34,304 bases of DNA from Ferruginibacter sp. (GTDB taxonomy: Bacteria > Bacteroidota > Bacteroidia > Chitinophagales > Chitinophagaceae), in NCBI GenBank assembly GCA_019638635.1, contig JAHBTM010000021.1, forward strand, positions 1 through 34,304, read 5' to 3'. The notes under the pieces are model-generated. The model searched no databases. It was not told the DNA's origin and saw only the letters and a program-made list of their open reading frames with translations. This document shows, piece after piece, positions 15,964 to 27,200 of the stretch. Within the stretch, counting starts at the first letter, position 1; the number at the start of each line of letters is the position of its first letter. The translations under genes and the position numbers were made by a program.

Positions 15964-17544
15964 TCATCGTTTGTGTAAAATTTCCAATGCTTTCTGCACC
16001 GCTTCATCACCGGCGTTTTGCACACGATAATAACCTTCATTGCGCCATAACTGTCGTGCAATTCCGTTTTTCATACTATTCATCAGGAATGTCATTTCAG
16101 ATGGCGTTAATGTAGAAGTATTGACTGAATCTTTTAATATATTCTGATTGAAAAAACGAAGGGCATTTTCGTCTACGCTGTACTGTTGTCTGAAGGCATC
16201 CGGTGTTTTGTATTTGTTGAATACAGTAGGATTCGAAGTGGGGTAGAGATAAGTGAACTGGTTTACCAGACGATTGCCATACATATAAGCCATAGCATAC
16301 GAAATGCTGCTGGTGTCGGAGGCCACCCAAACATCGGGAGCAATACCTCCGCCTTCATATAATGTTTTACCTCCGGCGGTTTTAAATTTCCTGCCGGTGG
16401 TATCCACTGCGGCGGAGTCTGAATGAAAACCAGGATCGTGAATTTCATTGAAATAATCTTTATTCCCCGGTTGGTAGGTACGCTGTATACTCCTGCCCAG
16501 TGGTGTATAATATCTTGATACGGTTAAACGAAGAGCACCGCGGTTGCTTAAGTTGAATTGTTCTTGTACCAATCCTTTCCCAAAAGTGCGTCTACCCACT
16601 ACCGTAGCACGGTCCCAATCCTGTAAAGCGCCAATTAATATTTCACTGGCACTGGCTGTTCCTTCATCAGCCAACACCACGAGTTTTCCAGTTTCAAACA
16701 TACCGTTGCGGCGGCATCGGTACTCTTCTTTTTTCTTATGTGCGCCTTCTGTATACGTAATGAGTTTATCACCTGATAAAAATTCATCGGCAATCTCAAC
16801 AGCCGCATCCATGATGCCTCCACCATTGCCACGTACATCCAGTATGAGTTGTTTCATTCCGCTTTCCACCAGTTTCTCCAGTTCAATCATAAACTCACGA
16901 TACGTAGGTTGAGAGAAACGGTCGAGGTGAATGAATCCGGTTGAATCATTGATCATATATGCTGCGGTAACGCTGTTCACTGCAACGATGTCTCTTTTTA
17001 CTTCTACTGGTAGTTTTGTGCCGCCACGTAAAACCTGTAACCGAATGGCCGAACCCCGGTTCCCTTTCAAAACCGAGCGAACATATTCTGCGGTTTTCTC
17101 TCTGCCGGACAGTATACTGTCTCCTGCAGCAAGGATCCTGTCCCCGTTTTTCAAGCCGGCTGTCGCTGCCGGTCCGCCGGGGATAATCTGCACCACATGC
17201 AAGGTGTCATCGATCATGTCAAACTCAATACCAATACCATAAAACGAACCGGCAATATCATCATTCGCGGATTCCAGTAAATTCGGTGGTATATACTGCG
17301 TGTGGGGGTCAAGGCGAGTGAGCATCGAAAGTATGGCGGTATCCATCAACTCAGCGGTAGATACTTCATCTACATATTTCTCCCGTATCAAATCAACCAC
17401 TTCCTGTAAGGGCTGGCTTTTTTCCAATGCAAAGAAATGTCGGGTAGGGAAGGCGTCCCTCATTTTATATCCCAGAAATAACCCGCCAATCATTGACAGG
17501 GCAAATAGAAAAGGGAGCCAGATGTTTAACTTTTTTCGTTCCAT
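15964..17544 (-). CDS. S41 family C-terminal processing peptidase with PDZ domain
   Basis: A 526-residue periplasmic protease (CtpA/Prc family) that trims exported or envelope proteins. The N-terminus is a signal anchor (KLNIWLPFLFALSMIGGLFLGY). A tail-specific-protease N domain (LIREKYVD, LDPHTQYIPP) is followed by a PDZ domain at about residues 98-185 (GSFYGIGIEF, GPAATAGLKNGDRILAAGDS). The catalytic core has LDVRGNGGG and GTASASEI, with nucleophile Ser298 and general base Lys323 in FGKG, 25 residues apart as in the family. The C-terminal 150 residues are a Bacteroidota-type extension. The frame opens at 17589, but the basic MERKKL start at 17544 fits the signal anchor. It is divergent from the kinase gene. 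Confidence 0.9.
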   Translation of the reverse strand: MERKKLNIWLPFLFALSMIGGLFLGYKMRDAFPTRHFFALEKSQPLQEVVDLIREKYVDEVSTAELMDTAILSMLTRLDPHTQYIPPNLLESANDDIAGSFYGIGIEFDMIDDTLHVVQIIPGGPAATAGLKNGDRILAAGDSILSGREKTAEYVRSVLKGNRGSAIRLQVLRGGTKLPVEVKRDIVAVNSVTAAYMINDSTGFIHLDRFSQPTYREFMIELEKLVESGMKQLILDVRGNGGGIMDAAVEIADEFLSGDKLITYTEGAHKKKEEYRCRRNGMFETGKLVVLADEGTASASEILIGALQDWDRATVVGRRTFGKGLVQEQFNLSNRGALRLTVSRYYTPLGRSIQRTYQPGNKDYFNEIHDPGFHSDSAAVDTTGRKFKTAGGKTLYEGGGIAPDVWVASDTSSISYAMAYMYGNRLVNQFTYLYPTSNPTVFNKYKTPDAFRQQYSVDENALRFFNQNILKDSVNTSTLTPSEMTFLMNSMKNGIARQLWRNEGYYRVQNAGDEAVQKALEILHKR

Positions 17545-17586
17545 GAAGGGATTGATTAGCCTGGTTGGTTGCTTCGAATAAGGTTG

Positions 17587-17594
17587 CAAAATTA
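17587..17594 (-). promoter_or_regulatory. -7 promoter box for the S41 peptidase gene
   Basis: TAATTTTG on the minus strand matches TAnnTTTG exactly and is followed by CA. It lies 42 bases before the chosen ATG and overlaps the first codons of the longer frame, which supports the internal start. Confidence 0.5.
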
Positions 17595-17671
17595 GAGGTT
17601 TGTAGCCGATGCACGATTTTTTTTCGTGGGATTAACAAGTTTGTTCTAACTTAATATCCAATTCCATTACA

Positions 17672-18526
17672 ATGTCTGTAAAACTTATTGCCGATAGTGG
17701 TTCTACCAAAACCGAATGGTGTTTGATTTCGGGTGGCAAACTTAAAAAAACCGTGATTACCCAGGGGATAAGTCCTTATTTCCTGAATGAACATCAAATT
17801 ACATCATTGATTCAAAATGAACTTTTACCTGAACTCCAGTCTAAACCCGCTGAAGTGTTTTATTATGGCACCGGCTGTGGAACCCCATCGCATGTAAAAT
17901 TGGTTACCCGTGCTATTCAAAAAGTGTTCCCGTCAGCCTCCATAATGGTAAAACACGATTTGTTTGGTGCTGCACGGGCACTATGCGGCGACGGGAAAGG
18001 GGTGGTGGCTATACTGGGTACCGGTTCCAATTCGGGGTATTTTAACGGGCAAAGAATTGTGCGCAATAACCCCGGTCTGGGTTTTATTCTTGGGGATGAA
18101 GGAAGTGGAGCTTACCTGGGCAAAAAGGTGATCCAACACTATTTGTACAACACTTTTGAACCGGATATTATGCTGCGCTTCGAACAAAAATATAAAACCG
18201 GTGCGGCAGACATCCTCGATGCAGTGTACAAAAAACCACTTCCCAACCGCTATCTGGCCAATTTCACAGGCTTCCTGGTGGAGAACCGCGGGCACTTTAT
18301 GATTGAAAATATAATTGAAGACGGACTGAACGATTTTTTCTTTAACCATATTTATAAATACCCCGAAAGCTGGAAAATGCCCATACATTTTACCGGAAGC
18401 GTAGCCTGGGGGTTCAGGGATGTGTTGCAGGATCTATGCAATGCGTATGAACTGCAATTAGGCAAAGTGATGAAAAACCCAATGGAAGGATTGATCCGTT
18501 ATCATTGCCGTAAAAAAAACGTGTAA
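17672..18526 (+). CDS. N-acetylglucosamine kinase-like ATPase (BadF/BadG/BcrA/BcrD family)
   Basis: A 284-residue cytosolic sugar kinase of the ASKHA fold. The first phosphate loop is LIADSGSTKTEW (residues 5-16), the second is GTGSNS (116-121), and GDEGSGAYLG (141-150) is the segment that follows in N-acetylglucosamine kinases of Bacteroidota. Length and motif order are normal. Its likely role is phosphorylating N-acetylglucosamine salvaged from the cell wall or environment; specificity is inferred from the family. It is divergent from the S41 peptidase (127-base gap), with CAAGTTTG as a candidate promoter box. Confidence 0.85.
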   Translation: MSVKLIADSGSTKTEWCLISGGKLKKTVITQGISPYFLNEHQITSLIQNELLPELQSKPAEVFYYGTGCGTPSHVKLVTRAIQKVFPSASIMVKHDLFGAARALCGDGKGVVAILGTGSNSGYFNGQRIVRNNPGLGFILGDEGSGAYLGKKVIQHYLYNTFEPDIMLRFEQKYKTGAADILDAVYKKPLPNRYLANFTGFLVENRGHFMIENIIEDGLNDFFFNHIYKYPESWKMPIHFTGSVAWGFRDVLQDLCNAYELQLGKVMKNPMEGLIRYHCRKKNV

Positions 18527-18608
18527 AAATTATAACATATCTTTAAGGGTCGTGTGCAAAAATGTTGTATATTAGTCTCTCGAAAATTCACCCCTAAATA
18601 TTGCCTGT

Positions 18609-19871
18609 ATGAACATCAAATTTTTACTAACCACCACATGTATCGCCACTGCATTATCTGCCACCGCGCAAAAAGCCGACGTAGGATATGCAATTACCGG
18701 AGACGGTAACAAAGATTTTATCTGGATGAATATCCGCGAAGTGGATTTGAACACCGGTACCATCACCAAAACACTGTTTGAGCGCAGTAAAACGCCTTAT
18801 CAATTGATTGATGTGAATACCAAAAAGGTAACCACCGCAGATGCTATTAAAAATGGTAATATTTTTTCAACAACCGATTATCCTACATCCACATTTGTGG
18901 CAGCCGCTGCGCTGGATGCCAGAGGTAAAAAACTTTATTTCACGCCTATGCGTATGGGAGAATTGCGCTGGCTCGATTTGAATATCAAGAATGGCACTCC
19001 CACTTTCTTCACCCTGCGTTCAGAAGTGCTGAATTTCAGCAATACCATGCATTCGGCAGACGAGGCTAAAAACATTACCCGCATGGTCATTGCACCTAAC
19101 GGTAAAGGATATGCCGTTACCAATGATGCCAGCCACTTTATTGAATTTACAACCGGCAAAATGCCCGTAATCAAAGACCTGGGAAGCCTCATTGATGCCG
19201 AAGAAAACAAAGGGATTTCCATTACCAATAAATGTACCAGTTGGGGTGGCGATATGATTGCAGATGCCTTCGGTAAACTGTATATCATCTCCGCCAATAA
19301 AAATGTATTCGTAATAGATCCTGAAACACGCATTGCAACACACAAAGGTGCCATTAAAGGGTTACCGGTTCAATACACTGCTAATGGTGCAGCGGTTTCT
19401 GCCGATGGCGACATCATAGTTACCAGTGCCAATTTCTTTGAAGGATATTACAAAGTGAAACTGGCCGATTTAACCGCTGAAAAAATGGAAGGTTCCGATG
19501 TGAAATACAACGCAGCAGATTTGGCCAATGGTCGCTTCCTCTTACAAAAAGAAGCCGACAAAACCAATCAACTGGAGCCGTCTGATTTACCTGCTCCCGT
19601 GTTTACCGGTACCGAATCAAAAATTTACCCTAACCCGGTAACCAATGGCCAGTTCTATGTTTCCCTTGAAGGACAAAAAGATGGTCGCTACCATGTGCTG
19701 ATTACCGATCTGGCCGGTAGAACATTACAATCTACTCCGGTACAGGTAGCTAAAGGAAAACAAATGGTACGCGTTGCCGTTACCGGTCGCCCCGTAAAAG
19801 GTATGTACATGGTAAAAGTGGTGAACAGCGATAAACAAACAGTTATTACAGATAAAATTATTATCGAATAA
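18609..19871 (+). CDS. Secreted protein with type IX secretion system C-terminal sorting domain
   Basis: A 420-residue protein with a cleavable signal peptide (FLLTTTCIATALSATAQ). Residues about 25-325 show repeated beta-strand segments with propeller-like phrases (GKKLYFTPM, NGKGYAVTND, FGKLYIISANKNVFVIDPET, DGDIIVTSANF), suggesting a surface or secreted beta-propeller. From residue 338 (KIYPNPVTNGQFYV) to the end (GMYMVKVVNSDKQTVITDKI) is a type A sorting domain, which directs transport across the outer membrane by the type IX (Por) system. No secretion-machinery gene lies in this window. It is followed by a strong terminator, so it is transcribed alone or with the upstream kinase gene. Confidence 0.85.
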   Translation: MNIKFLLTTTCIATALSATAQKADVGYAITGDGNKDFIWMNIREVDLNTGTITKTLFERSKTPYQLIDVNTKKVTTADAIKNGNIFSTTDYPTSTFVAAAALDARGKKLYFTPMRMGELRWLDLNIKNGTPTFFTLRSEVLNFSNTMHSADEAKNITRMVIAPNGKGYAVTNDASHFIEFTTGKMPVIKDLGSLIDAEENKGISITNKCTSWGGDMIADAFGKLYIISANKNVFVIDPETRIATHKGAIKGLPVQYTANGAAVSADGDIIVTSANFFEGYYKVKLADLTAEKMEGSDVKYNAADLANGRFLLQKEADKTNQLEPSDLPAPVFTGTESKIYPNPVTNGQFYVSLEGQKDGRYHVLITDLAGRTLQSTPVQVAKGKQMVRVAVTGRPVKGMYMVKVVNSDKQTVITDKIIIE

Positions 19872-19895
19872 ATCGTCTTTGGGTTTTTAAGTCAC

Positions 19896-19926
19896 GAGGC
19901 TGCAACAACTGCAGCCTCTTTTTTTT
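19896..19926 (+). terminator. Intrinsic terminator after the T9SS cargo gene
   Basis: GAGGCTGCA (19896-19904) pairs perfectly with TGCAGCCTC (19910-19918) around a five-base loop, followed by eight T residues. Confidence 0.9.
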
Positions 19927-19981
19927 GGTGCATTCTTCGTACATTGCATATATCGTCTGTACCTGATTGAAATGCACCCTG

Positions 19982-20533
19982 ATGCAGGATATTGAACCAT
20001 ATTATAACTGGCGGCACCTCTATACCGCAGAAGAAGATCCGCTATCACCTTTTTACAAAAGGGAATACTCAGAATTTGAATATTCGCAAACAATTTACAA
20101 TTACTATATACATCCTCAATGGGACGATTTCGGTTCAAGAACCCTTTATATGAAGTTACTGATGGCCGACTATGAAAATGGTTTCGCTATCATTGAACTG
20201 ATTGGAGAATGGAATGATGCTATTGAAAATGACATCATGACCATCCGTCGCGAGGTTACCGATCATCTGTTTCAACGTGGTATCTACAAGTTTGTACTGA
20301 TTGCAGAAAATGTACTGAACTTCCACAGCAGTGATGACAGCTATTATGAAGATTGGAAAGAACAGTTGGTGGATGAAGGCGGTTGGGTGGCTGTGGTGGA
20401 TTTACCCGGACAAAGCCAGTACGATTTTGTACGCGCCGGCCTACCCCGGTATGTCACACTCATAGAACTCGAACAGTGGCGTACAATGAAACCGGAGGCT
20501 TTAATTCAGGCAGTGGAGGAAAGTATGCAATAG
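19982..20533 (+). CDS. Conserved hypothetical protein upstream of sdhC
   Basis: A 183-residue soluble, acidic protein starting MQDIEPYYNWRHLY; the frame also allows MKCTLM five codons earlier (19967). It is rich in Tyr, Asp and Glu with no membrane segment or signal peptide. Segments such as ENGFAIIELIGEWNDAIEND, FQRGIYKFVLIAENVLNFH and GGWVAVVDLPGQSQYDFV suggest an alternating alpha/beta fold. I believe relatives occur in Chitinophagaceae, but no function is known to me. It precedes sdhCAB by 82 bases on the same strand; a promoter box between them argues against a strict operon. Confidence 0.75.
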   Translation: MQDIEPYYNWRHLYTAEEDPLSPFYKREYSEFEYSQTIYNYYIHPQWDDFGSRTLYMKLLMADYENGFAIIELIGEWNDAIENDIMTIRREVTDHLFQRGIYKFVLIAENVLNFHSSDDSYYEDWKEQLVDEGGWVAVVDLPGQSQYDFVRAGLPRYVTLIELEQWRTMKPEALIQAVEESMQ

Positions 20534-20584
20534 GGTATGCACATGTGTTAGAATCATTTTTTTCAGATTATAGTGGTTGTGAAG

Positions 20585-20592
20585 TATTTTTG
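20585..20592 (+). promoter_or_regulatory. -7 promoter box for the sdhCAB operon
   Basis: TATTTTTG matches TAnnTTTG exactly and is followed by CATA. TTC lies 20 bases upstream as a near match to the TTG box. The sdhC ATG follows 23 bases later. Confidence 0.55.
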
Positions 20593-20615
20593 CATACCAA
20601 AAAATTCAAAGGCTT

Positions 20616-21281
20616 ATGACTTGGAAACAGTTTTTCTCCGCATCGGTTGGTAAAAAATTTACAGTGGCACTCACCGGTATCTTTCTGATTTTGTTCCTGA
20701 TTGTGCACGCCGGTGTGAATTCTGCCATCTTTGTAGGTCGTGACGATTTCAATAACATCGCACACTTCATGAGCCACAACTATATTGTACGCATACTCGA
20801 AATCGGGTTGTTTGTAGGAATATTTTTGCATATCATTCAGGCATTGATTGTGTGGCGCCAGAATGCAGCAGCACGCCCTGTGGGATATCACATGAGTAAA
20901 GCCAACAAAAACAGCACTTGGTACAGTCGTTCCATGGGTTTGTTGGGTACGCTCATTCTGTTGTTCCTGATTATGCATATGTCACACTTCTTTGTGGGAA
21001 CAAAGGTTGCCCTGTATCTGGAAGACGATGCCCCACACGATTTATATGAGAAAATGCGTGAAGTGTTCTCCAATGGATACATTGTAATCATTTACCTGAT
21101 TAGCCTTGTAGCCCTCTTCTGGCACCTGATGCATGGATTTCAGAGTGCATTTCAAACGCTGGGCCTGAATCATAAACGATTTACACCGCTGATTAAAACT
21201 ATCGGTGTCGGATACACGATAATTATTACATTGTTGTTTGCATCCATGCCACTGGCGTTTTATTTTAAATGGATTGAGTAA
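20616..21281 (+). CDS. sdhC: Succinate dehydrogenase cytochrome b subunit (b558 type)
   Basis: Membrane anchor of complex II, carrying haem and passing electrons from succinate to menaquinone. The 221-residue protein has five hydrophobic segments (about residues 14-36, 55-80, 107-125, 150-172 and 192-215), the layout of the single-subunit, di-haem anchors of Bacteroidota and Bacillus type. His residues placed to bind haem occur in VHAG, FMSHN, FLHIIQ, IMHMSHFF and FWHLMHGFQSAF. It is the first gene of sdhCAB, 56 bases before sdhA. Confidence 0.93.
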   Translation: MTWKQFFSASVGKKFTVALTGIFLILFLIVHAGVNSAIFVGRDDFNNIAHFMSHNYIVRILEIGLFVGIFLHIIQALIVWRQNAAARPVGYHMSKANKNSTWYSRSMGLLGTLILLFLIMHMSHFFVGTKVALYLEDDAPHDLYEKMREVFSNGYIVIIYLISLVALFWHLMHGFQSAFQTLGLNHKRFTPLIKTIGVGYTIIITLLFASMPLAFYFKWIE

Positions 21282-21337
21282 TTCATTGCAGTTTGTATAA
21301 TTATCAACCCAAACGGTCACACTACAAAATATAAAAA

Positions 21338-23317
21338 ATGATGTCTTTAGATGCTAAGATTCCGCAAGGCAATATGAGTGAGAAATGGAGCGCTTACAAG
21401 GGCAATGTGAAACTGGTGAACCCTGCCAACAAAAGAAAAATTGAAATCGTAGTTATTGGAACGGGTTTAGCCGGAGCATCCGCGGCCGCATCGTTGGGCG
21501 AACTCGGTTATAAAGTGAAGGCATTCTGTTTTCAGGATAGCCCGCGACGTGCACATAGCATTGCCGCACAAGGAGGTATCAATGCTGCAAAAAACTATCA
21601 GAATGATGGAGACTCTGTGTATCGCCTGTTTTATGATACCGTGAAAGGTGGCGATTACCGCGCACGTGAAGCCAATGTGTATCGTTTGGCAGAAGTAAGC
21701 GCAGCCATTATCGACCAGTGTGTGGCTCAGGGAGTTCCTTTCGCCCGCGAATATGGCGGATTGCTCAGCAACCGCTCTTTTGGAGGTACTCAGGTTCAAA
21801 GAACATTTTACGCTGCCGGCCAAACCGGACAACAATTATTACTCGGCGCTTACAGTGCCCTCGAACGCCAGGTTGCACTAGGTAACGTAACCATGTATAG
21901 CCGTCATGAAATGCTCGATATTGTAAAAATCGACGGCAAAGCACGCGGAATCATCGCCCGAAACCTCGTGTCCGGTAAACTGGAAAGACATTTCGGACAC
22001 GCGGTACTGTTATGCTCAGGTGGCTACGGAAACGTTTTCTACCTAAGCACCAATGCCATGGGCAGCAACGTTACAGCCGCATGGAAAGCACATAGAAATG
22101 GCGCCTACTTTGGCAATCCCTGCTTTACACAAATTCACCCTACCTGTATTCCCGTAAGCGGAGACCATCAAAGTAAACTTACACTGATGAGTGAAAGTCT
22201 TCGTAACGATGGTAGAATTTGGGTACCCAAGGCAAAAAATGATAACAGAAAAGGAAAGGATATACCGGAAGACGAAAGAGACTATTACCTCGAACGTCGT
22301 TACCCGGCCTTTGGTAACCTCGTACCCAGAGATGTGGCCTCACGTGCTGCAAAAGAAAGATGCGATGCCGGTTATGGAGTAGGTACTACCAAAATGGCCG
22401 TGTACCTCGATTTTGCAGACGCAATCAAACGGTACGGAAAAATTGAAGCCGGTAAAAATGGAATCATCAATGCTGATCAGGATACCATCATCCGCCTTGG
22501 AAAAGACGTGGTGAAAGAAAAGTATGGTAACCTCTTCGATATGTATGAAAAAATTACCGGTGAAAATCCATACGAAACCCCCATGCGTATTTACCCTGCC
22601 GTACACTACACCATGGGTGGCTTGTGGGTTGATTACGAATTACAAACCACTGTTCCCGGTTTGTACGCTTTGGGCGAAGCCAACTTCAGTGACCACGGTG
22701 CCAACCGCCTCGGCGCATCCGCATTGATGCAAGGACTGGCCGACGGATACTTTGTGATTCCTTATACTATAGGAAATTACCTATCGAATGAAATTGCAAC
22801 AGCAAGCATTCCTGTTTCACATCCGGCGTTTGAAGCTGCTGAAAAATCAGTGCAGGATCGATTAAATCACTTGATTCAAATTAATGGAACCGAATCGGTT
22901 GAAAGCTATCATAAAAAGTTGGGTAAGATTATGTGGGATAAGTGCGGGATGGCCAGAAACGAACAAGGCCTCCGTGAAGCGATTGCTGAAATACGTGCCT
23001 TACGCGAAAGTTTCTGGAGTAATGTGAAAATACCGGGTAGGGTAGATGAAATGAACAACGAACTCGATAAGGCCGGACGAGTAGCCGATTTCCTTGAACT
23101 TGGTGAACTGATGTGCATGGATGCACTCGATAGAAAGGAAAGCTGCGGCGGACACTTCCGTGAAGAAAGCCAAACTCCCGATGGCGAAGCACAACGTGAT
23201 GACGAAAATTACAGCTATGTGGCGGCCTGGGAACTGACCGGAAACAATCAATGGACCCTGCACAAAGAAAAATTGCAATTCGAAATTGTAAAACCTACGC
23301 AGCGATCTTATAAATAA
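21338..23317 (+). CDS. sdhA: Succinate dehydrogenase flavoprotein subunit
   Basis: Catalytic subunit that oxidises succinate to fumarate. The 659-residue protein has a Rossmann FAD-binding motif GTGLAG at 41-46, and HSIAAQGG with His73 as the expected site of covalent FAD attachment. Later come [21 protein letters not shown], the substrate-binding [11 protein letters not shown] region, [12 protein letters not shown], and [25 protein letters not shown] with the catalytic Arg region. The C-terminal helical domain includes [11 protein letters not shown]. Length and motifs match the menaquinone-linked type found with a b558 SdhC. A second Met follows the first directly, and either could be used. 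Confidence 0.96.
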   Translation: MMSLDAKIPQGNMSEKWSAYKGNVKLVNPANKRKIEIVVIGTGLAGASAAASLGELGYKVKAFCFQDSPRRAHSIAAQGGINAAKNYQNDGDSVYRLFYDTVKGGDYRAREANVYRLAEVSAAIIDQCVAQGVPFAREYGGLLSNRSFGGTQVQRTFYAAGQTGQQLLLGAYSALERQVALGNVTMYSRHEMLDIVKIDGKARGIIARNLVSGKLERHFGHAVLLCSGGYGNVFYLSTNAMGSNVTAAWKAHRNGAYFGNPCFTQIHPTCIPVSGDHQSKLTLMSESLRNDGRIWVPKAKNDNRKGKDIPEDERDYYLERRYPAFGNLVPRDVASRAAKERCDAGYGVGTTKMAVYLDFADAIKRYGKIEAGKNGIINADQDTIIRLGKDVVKEKYGNLFDMYEKITGENPYETPMRIYPAVHYTMGGLWVDYELQTTVPGLYALGEANFSDHGANRLGASALMQGLADGYFVIPYTIGNYLSNEIATASIPVSHPAFEAAEKSVQDRLNHLIQINGTESVESYHKKLGKIMWDKCGMARNEQGLREAIAEIRALRESFWSNVKIPGRVDEMNNELDKAGRVADFLELGELMCMDALDRKESCGGHFREESQTPDGEAQRDDENYSYVAAWELTGNNQWTLHKEKLQFEIVKPTQRSYK

Positions 23318-23336
23318 TCACTTCTAAATTATTGCT

Positions 23337-24098
23337 ATGGAACACTATAACATGAACCTGACGTTGAAGATTTGGAGACAAGCAAACTCCGGTGCAAAAG
23401 GTAGCTTCGAAACCTATCAGGTGAAAGATATTTCCTCCGAAATGAGTTTTCTGGAAATGTTTGATGTACTCAATGAACAATTGATAGCTGAAAATAAAGA
23501 ACCGATTGCATTCGACCACGATTGCCGCGAAGGTATCTGCGGTATGTGTAGTATGTACATCAACGGACAGCCCCATGGTCCCTGGAAACAAAACACTACT
23601 TGCCAACTGCACATGCGCGCTTTCAAAGACGGCGATACGATTGTGGTGGAACCCTGGAGAAGTCGGGCTTTTCCGGTGATTAAAGACCTCGTGGTGGATC
23701 GCACGGCATTCGACAGAATCATTCAGGCCGGTGGATATATTTCAGTGGATACCGGAAATGCACAGGATGCCAATGCACTACCCGTGCCCAAGAAAGATGC
23801 AGATAACGCTTTTTTGGCGGCTGCCTGCATCGGTTGCGGAGCCTGTGTAGCGGCTTGTAAAAACGGAAGCGCCATGTTGTTTGTAGGCGCTAAAGTTTCT
23901 CAATTGGCTTTATTGCCACAGGGTAAACCCGAAAGAGAAACCCGCGTATTGAACATGGTAGCGCAAATGGATAAAGAAGGTTTCGGTAACTGTACCAATA
24001 CCTACGCTTGTGAGGCCGAATGCCCTAAAGGGATTTCCGTGGCCAACATCGCCCGGTTAAACCTTGAATATATCCACGCCGGATTAAACTCAGAATAA
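23337..24098 (+). CDS. sdhB: Succinate dehydrogenase iron-sulfur subunit
   Basis: Electron-transfer subunit of complex II. Eleven cluster cysteines are all present in the 253-residue protein: C63, C68, C71 and C89 for the [2Fe-2S] centre; C164, C167, C170 and C174 ([11 protein letters not shown]), and C219, C225 and C229 ([12 protein letters not shown]) for the [4Fe-4S] and [3Fe-4S] centres, with a proline after the last. It starts 19 bases after sdhA, completing the operon, and is followed by a strong terminator. Confidence 0.96.
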   Translation: MEHYNMNLTLKIWRQANSGAKGSFETYQVKDISSEMSFLEMFDVLNEQLIAENKEPIAFDHDCREGICGMCSMYINGQPHGPWKQNTTCQLHMRAFKDGDTIVVEPWRSRAFPVIKDLVVDRTAFDRIIQAGGYISVDTGNAQDANALPVPKKDADNAFLAAACIGCGACVAACKNGSAMLFVGAKVSQLALLPQGKPERETRVLNMVAQMDKEGFGNCTNTYACEAECPKGISVANIARLNLEYIHAGLNSE

Positions 24099-24120
24099 TA
24101 GGTATACAATACATTTTTTG

Positions 24121-24153
24121 AAAGGAGGTTGTACAGCTACGCCTCCTTTTTTT
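24121..24153 (+). terminator. Intrinsic terminator of sdhCAB
   Basis: AAAGGAGG (24121-24128) pairs with CCTCCTTT (24142-24149), followed by a T run to 24153. Confidence 0.85.
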
Positions 24154-24261
24154 ATATACCATCACCTGAAAATATGCGTTAATATACAATGAGATTTACC
24201 CCGCAGAAGGTTGTGTTTTAATCTCTTTCTGCAGATATTCCAGTAAATTCATGCTGTCCAA

Positions 24262-27200
24262 TTGAAGCACAAGTACTCATACCTGATCCTAACCCTGTTG
24301 TTGTTCTCGCTCGCATCAACAGCACAACCGCAAACATCCACCTTGCGTAAAAAAATCATCCCCGTTACCCAATCACTCCAAATAGACTCATTATCCATTG
24401 TTCCTAATTCGTTTTCAATTGAAGGCATTCCTGCCACAGAATACAGTGTAGATCCCGTAACGGCCACTCTCACCTGGCTGCGTTTCCCTGCTCAGACTGA
24501 AGTGGAAATCACGTACCGCATCATGCGCTCCAGACTCAATGCACCGGAAAGCCGTTTTAATTATGATAGTATCCGGTTTAATTTTATTGCCGGTAAACCT
24601 TCAACGGTTCGTGCATCGGGTAGCACACCACCTCCATTATTTGATTTCGGCAAGATTGAATCTTCCGGTAGTTTCGGAAGAGCCATCTCTTTTGGAAACA
24701 ATCAGGATGCCGTGGTCAATTCAACCATGAACCTGCAATTGAATGGTTATTTTGGTGACAGCCTGGAATTAACAGCCGCCATCACAGATAATAATCTTCC
24801 CATTCAACCGGAAGGAAATACGCAGGACCTGCGGGATTTCGACCGCATTTACTTACAGGTAAAGAAAAAAAACTGGCAAACCAGTTTTGGAGATATCGAT
24901 ATTCGGGAAAGCAAGAACTATTTCCTGAATTTTTATAAAAGACTTCAGGGCGCATCCTTTCAAATCAGCAATAAACTTTCCAGTAAAACGCAAAATGTTT
25001 TCTTTGCCAGTGGTGCTATTGCCAAAGGAAAATTTAACCGGCATATCCTAGTACCCATAGAGGGCAATCAGGGGCCATATCGTTTACGCGGTGCCAACAA
25101 TGAATTGTTCTTCATCATCCTTGCCGGAACCGAACGCATTTTTATTGATGGTGAAATGTTGCAACGAGGAGAAGATCAGGACTATGTCATCAATTACAAC
25201 ACGGCAGAAATTACGTTCACGCCCAAACAGATGATTACAAAAGATAAAAGGATTCAGGTTGAATTTGAATATGCCGACAGAAACTACCTGAATTCTCAAA
25301 TCTATGCTGCCAACGAAATGAACTTCAATAATAAACTCCTGTTGAACGTGGCATTTTATAATAATATGGATGCGAGGAATAGTACCATTGATCAAACACT
25401 GGATAACCAGCAAAAACAATTCCTGTCTAACATTGGCGATTCCATTCAAAATGCATACTATCAGAATGCGGTGAAGGACACTTTCGCACCGGGAAAAATT
25501 CTCTATAAAAAGATTGAAGTGATTTACAACGGTGGTATCCGCGATTCCATCTTTGTCATTTCTTCCGACCCCAATGATGTACTGTATAATCTTTCTTTCA
25601 CTTACCTCGGCCCCGGCAAAGGCAATTACAAACAAATGTTGAATGCGGTAAACGGACAAGCCTTTGAATGGGTGCAACCCGGACCGAATAACGAAAAGCT
25701 CGGGGATTGGGAACCGGTAACCTTGTTGATTACTCCTAAGCAATTACAGGTATTGTCGCTAGGCGCTATATATCAGTTGAACAAACAGGGGAAACTCTCT
25801 GGCGAAGTGGCAATGAGTAAGTACGATGTGAATTTGTTCTCATCTAACGATAAAGCAAACGACAACGGCTTTGCCGCCAAGGTGCGATATGATCAATCGA
25901 ACCGTACACTTCAATTGTTGGGTAAACCTTCGCAAATGTCATTTCATACAGGTTATGAATTTGTATCCGGAAAAATTAAACCCCTGGAGCGTTTGAGGAA
26001 CGTGGAATTTTACCGCGACTGGAGCCTTCCGTTGGAGCAATTGCCTGCAGATGAACACATCGCATCCGCATCTATTCAATTTTCACGCAGTGTACAAAAA
26101 TTACGTTATGAAATAAATGTGTACAACCGAAGCGATAGCTACAACGGTACACGCCACATTGCTGAATGGGCACATCAGTTGAAGGGATGGGCCATAACAA
26201 CCCGCATGAATTATACAGGATTTAAAGGCCCGCAACAATCCGGGTCTTTCATCAGGCCGTTTGCAGATATCAGCAAAACACTGAATCATTTTAATAAGAT
26301 GCAACTGGGAGTAAGGTACACCGGTGAAATCAACACCATACGTCCTGAAAATACCGATACACTCACTGCAACCAGTTTTGCGTTCCATGTATATGAGGCA
26401 TACATTAAATCAAACCCCGCCCTGCGCAACAAGTGGGGATTACATTATACCCGCCGCGAAGATTTATTGCCATATCAAAACAAACTCCTGAAAACCGATT
26501 TGAGTAATAACTATACAGTAACATCAGAATGGTTGAAAAGCGATTTGCGACAACTGAAGCTGAGTGTAACCTACCGCGATTTGAATGTGCTTACCACAGC
26601 AAGGCCTTCACTTCTGAAACCGGAGGAAAGTGTATTGGGCAGACTGGAATATGCAGCAACGGAATGGAAAGGGTTCGCAACGGCAAATTTTTTGTATGAA
26701 ATTGGAACAGGGCAGGAGCAACGCCGTGAATTTACCTATCTGGAAGTGCCGGCAGGACAGGGCGAATATGCCTGGTTCGATTATAATCAAAATGGCATTC
26801 CTGAACTGAATGAGTTTGAAGTAGCTGTGTTTCAAGACCAGAAACGATACATCCGTGTCTTTACTCCCGGTAGTCAGTATGTAAAGGCCAATTACCTCCA
26901 GTTTAACTACAGCATTCAGTTAGACCCATCCGTTTTGATGGGGGCTGCAACTTCCGGCTTCAAAAAAGTGTTGAGTAAAATGACAACGAGCTCAGCTCTG
27001 CAAATCAATAAGAAAAAAATTGCAGCCAATGGTTTTCTATTTAATCCGTTTATCAAGGAACTGATAGATACGAATTTGGTAGCGTTGAATTTGTTTATGT
27101 CGAATACGCTGTTTTTCAATCGTGCCAATCCAAAATGGGGCATGGAAGTAACCCAGAGTCAGTCGGGTACGAAAGCATTATTGGCGTATGGTTTTGAAAG

